From: Aralia elata
Lineage: Eukaryota > Streptophyta > Magnoliopsida > Apiales > Araliaceae
Length of the DNA: 64,000 nucleotides
Assembly: GCA_034770075.1 (NCBI GenBank)
Contig: CM068382.1
Span: forward strand, 10,124,685-10,188,684
Direction of reading: 5' to 3'
Positions 61,048 through 64,000 of the stretch are shown here, piece after piece. Numbering within the stretch: position 1 is the first letter of the stretch; the number at the start of each line of letters is the position of its first letter. The translations under genes and the position numbers were made by a program. Below the pieces are notes generated by a model. That model was not told the DNA's origin and made no database searches. It saw nothing but the letters and a program-made list of their open reading frames with translations.

Positions 61048-63087
61048 CTTCTCATATAGCAGCAAATTTCTTCTATCTCCCAGATTTCACAAACAACAAT
61101 ACTAATATCTAAAAGGATGTCAAGAAGAGAGAAAACAAAGATGAAAAAAAAATGAATTTTTTTCCCCCTTGAGATGAGCAAGAAGCAATCAATTAGTGAA
61201 GATGAAAGGGAGAGAAGTGAGAGCTGGAATTTATTAGGGAAAAGCCCAGTGGAAGTGGGGAGAGCTCTCTTTTCCCCTTTTGGTCCCATTTTCATGACAA
61301 ACTGCCACTGCACTAACCCCATACGTCAAATCAAATCCAAATTAATTGCTTCTTTTTACTCAATTCTTCTGGGATTGGGAGGAGAGAGAAGAGATAGAAA
61401 GAGGGTTGAGTTAGTCGGCCAATAAGCTGCAAAGAACTTGCGTGTAACCCATTATAGCAAAATTGCACACTTGGCCAGAAATACGAGTATGTGCGTTTGT
61501 TTTGTATTAGCCAACCATTAAAGAGAAGATATGGAGGTTTATGGTTAAAACTTGTAAAACTAAACCCCCAAGCTTATCCTTTCTTTCCTTCTTTAAAATT
61601 CAGAACATATTGTTGTTAATATTTAAATTTTTAGTTCCTTAATGGTATTAAAACAAATAAAAAAAATTACAGTTATATTCCCGCTCTTATACAAAAGAAA
61701 TTTCATTTATCAATTTTTTTATTACTAATAATATTATCATATCATCCGTTAAACTAACAAATTATTTTTAGAAATCTTTTCGTGAAACCCACCGAGTAAT
61801 ATTTGTATCAGATCATTAAGTAATGGTGCCTATCAGTATGATGTGCATAATACCTACTTTTGAAATGAAATGTACAAGTTCAGTTGTGATATTAAATAAT
61901 GTTTTGATCAACAGCACATTACAAAATTAGCAAACTAGGCTATTTTGCTATCAAAACAATTTTAATTTTGCGGAGAACTGGTACAGATTTGGCTTTTTTC
62001 TCTTTTTATATTTCCGGAGGAATCCGCAACCACTATTATTTCACCAGGATATACAACCCCTGGCCCCAAACAGATTTGGCATATTATATTATCAAAACAG
62101 CTCATTAACTTTTGGTCAAATTTATTTGGTTTCATAATCTTTCTAAACTCTTATCCTTAATTTATGGAACATCCCACTTTTAATCTTTCTTGTTTAAGGA
62201 GAGAGCCTATAAGAACCTCTGTTTACGATTAGAGTGTATGTTTAGTTTCTCAGCATTTGTAGCGTTTTGTGTGTTTGAAGGTTCAAGTGCATTAGAAAAT
62301 CTTGTTAGTCGAGTAGCAACTTATTTTAAACACAACTTATTTAACTCACAAGTGCAGCGTTTAGAACTCAAACGTAATACACCAAAATTGGTGCGGTGTG
62401 TTTAGGTGTGCAAATGCTAGTAACTGAACAAACTCATAATGTTTGTCATAAACAGAATTTGCACCAAGAAATAATTTAAAACAATTGCTCAATAGGCGCA
62501 AAGGCAGAGATAGGTGTAGATGATTTTTACTTGGTTTTACAAATAAAGTTGTAATCAATACTAATATGAAATATTCTCCGCGAAAGGGATTTTTGAAATT
62601 TGTTCATTGCCATAAAATTGAAGAGAGAAGTTTTATAAACTTAAGATTAAATAAAGAGATTTGCAAAGAAGGTTTCTTAAAATTCTCTCTTTAAAAAGAA
62701 GGTCTCCTTATAAGGATCAACTTCATAACCAAATCTCAAATGAAGATGATTTTCATTTGGGGAAATTGGCCATAAAAGATAGTTAAATAATTCTGTAAAA
62801 AGTTCAAGGCAATTTAGCAGCTGAAGTATTATCATAATCATGCAATTTTAGTTATATCATTGTCCAACTGGCCTTAATTTGTCACCACTCAAACAAAAGC
62901 TAAGTTGATTAAAGTAAAAGTGAGATAAAATGGTATATTGTACAGTCAGAAAATCATATCAAGTCATGGATCATCAAGTTGTTGCTAAAAAAAAATAAAA
63001 AATACACAACTTTGTTAAGACCCTTTTAAAAGCAAATCTCACTAATAAGTTCTACTAAGCTTCAAAAGGGATTATGACAATGATTAA
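61048..63087. other. 5' leader and promoter of the RING-CH gene, then intergenic DNA
   Basis: The first 300-400 bp, including the CT/GA-rich stretch at 61130-61420, is probably the leader and promoter of the minus-strand RING-CH gene. Beyond that it is AT-rich with no gene recognised. Confidence 0.5.
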
Positions 63088-63214
63088 ATCCACAAAAAAA
63101 AAATGTTATTTCCACAATAAAAGTGTCGCTATAGATGTATAGCGACAGTTAAAACCGTCGCTATACATCTATAACGACACTTTTGTTGTGGAAATAACAA
63201 AAAATGTTGTGGAT
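63088..63214. mobile_element. Near-perfect hairpin MITE (127 bp)
   Basis: The element is almost entirely two inverted arms of about 60 bp. The left arm ends AAGTGTCGCTATAGATGTAT then AGCGAC; the right arm begins GTCGCTATACATCTATA then ACGACACTT. TTAA flanks both sides (63084-63087 and 63215-63218). The outer ends are ATCCACA and TGTGGAT. With so little loop, any transcript would fold into a long double strand. A fragment of a related element is at 49973-50035. Confidence 0.85.
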
Positions 63215-63218
63215 TTAA

Positions 63219-64000
63219 CAATTTCCTAAATAAATAACTAGCACATGGATTTAAATTAAATAGGAATATCCACTCCCATGGTGAATGGTGGTAATTAAAT
63301 CTTCCAAAAAAAACATTGTTTTTTTAGAGGCATTGTTAGTGGGAATACAAATCACCTGCAAAACAAGCACATGCCCAATTCTGTTACTTTTTTCTATTTA
63401 TTAGGTGAAAAGACTATATTAACCTGTGTGAGAAATAAGAATAAATAAATGATATAAAAGGAAAAGGAAAAAGAAAAGGAGGAGAAAGCTAAGATTGAAC
63501 TTAAAAAGGAGAATTCCAAAAATTTTAAAGTTCAACAAAAGGTGACATGTATTATTTAGGCTTAGGAAAACTTTAAATTTTTGATATGATAGAAATTTTA
63601 GGTAAAGTTGTAGCAATAGAAACATGAACCTAAGAAAAAGTAGTTGTGTTTTTTCACCAGATATATTTTTGGACTGTCTAGGCAATTGGGGTCCATAGCA
63701 TAGTCAATGGTATAGATTTCCACTCCAAGAGAGGTAGTGGGTTTAGGTAGAATATATAATATGGCTGTTTACAAGATTATACCAGAAAAATAAGCTATTA
63801 ACCTTAAAAATTGCAACCAAAAAAAAATAATATTATGATTCAATAATTCACGATTGTGAAATAGATATATGTCTATATTATTAAGGTTTAGCAAAAAGTT
63901 AATTACTTTTGGACTTTTTTGATCTTTCGAAACAAAAAAAAAATAAAATAAAAAATTTAATTCTTGATTTCTGTCGCCTCTAATTTTTAGAACAGTTATC
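63219..64000. other. Intergenic DNA to the window end
   Basis: Nothing recognised. Confidence 0.5.

Overview
The window is nuclear DNA of a flowering plant, most likely a eudicot. The genes have many short introns with GT-AG borders, intergenic DNA is very AT-rich, and the mobile elements (tRNA-derived SINEs, Stowaway-type MITEs, Helitrons, a Pack-MULE, a solo LTR) are typical of plants. I could not assign a genus.

Layout. (1) 1-4,700: last exon of a PIP2 aquaporin (+), then a tandem-repeat block interrupted by a SINE and a 2.2-kb Helitron-like element, then a tRNA-Asp gene (-). (2) 4,700-16,500: three MITEs, an RNase H relic, an intronless single-pass membrane protein gene (8,112, +), a three-exon gene for an 85-residue protein (13,345-9,568, -) with a SINE in its 3.4-kb intron, and another MITE. 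(3) 17,071-28,777 (+): a membrane-anchored receptor-like kinase whose HRD motif is lost, then a 12-exon protein disulfide isomerase of the PDIL1-3/1-4 type ending in KDEL. (4) 28,800-39,100: no genes; Helitron-like DNA, a 2.9-kb solo LTR with 5-bp target duplication, a CACTA-type end, a SINE and a MITE. (5) 39,114-39,638 (+): a small arabinogalactan-like membrane protein. (6) 49,072-42,080 (-): the complete 19-exon gene for chloroplast HMBPP synthase (HDS/IspG) of the MEP isoprenoid pathway, 740 residues. (7) 61,047-53,243 (-): an eight-exon RING-CH E3 ubiquitin ligase of 496 residues with one GC-AG intron and a Pack-MULE carrying a frameshifted BTB fragment in another intron. (8) 61,050-64,000: promoter and intergenic DNA with a hairpin MITE.

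I assembled exon chains by hand. For the PDI, HDS, RING-CH and 85-residue genes every junction keeps the frame and the summed lengths fit the families, so these models are strong. The first two exons of the kinase are less certain.

The genes do not form a pathway. From memory, unverified, the set PIP2 - PDIL1-4 - HDS - RING-CH also lies together near the end of Arabidopsis chromosome 5 (about At5g60580-At5g60660), which would make this a conserved block. I found no convincing new biological system. The most notable points are the predicted pseudokinase, a 21-bp in-frame duplication beside a PDI active site, the Pack-MULE gene capture, and the nested repeats.
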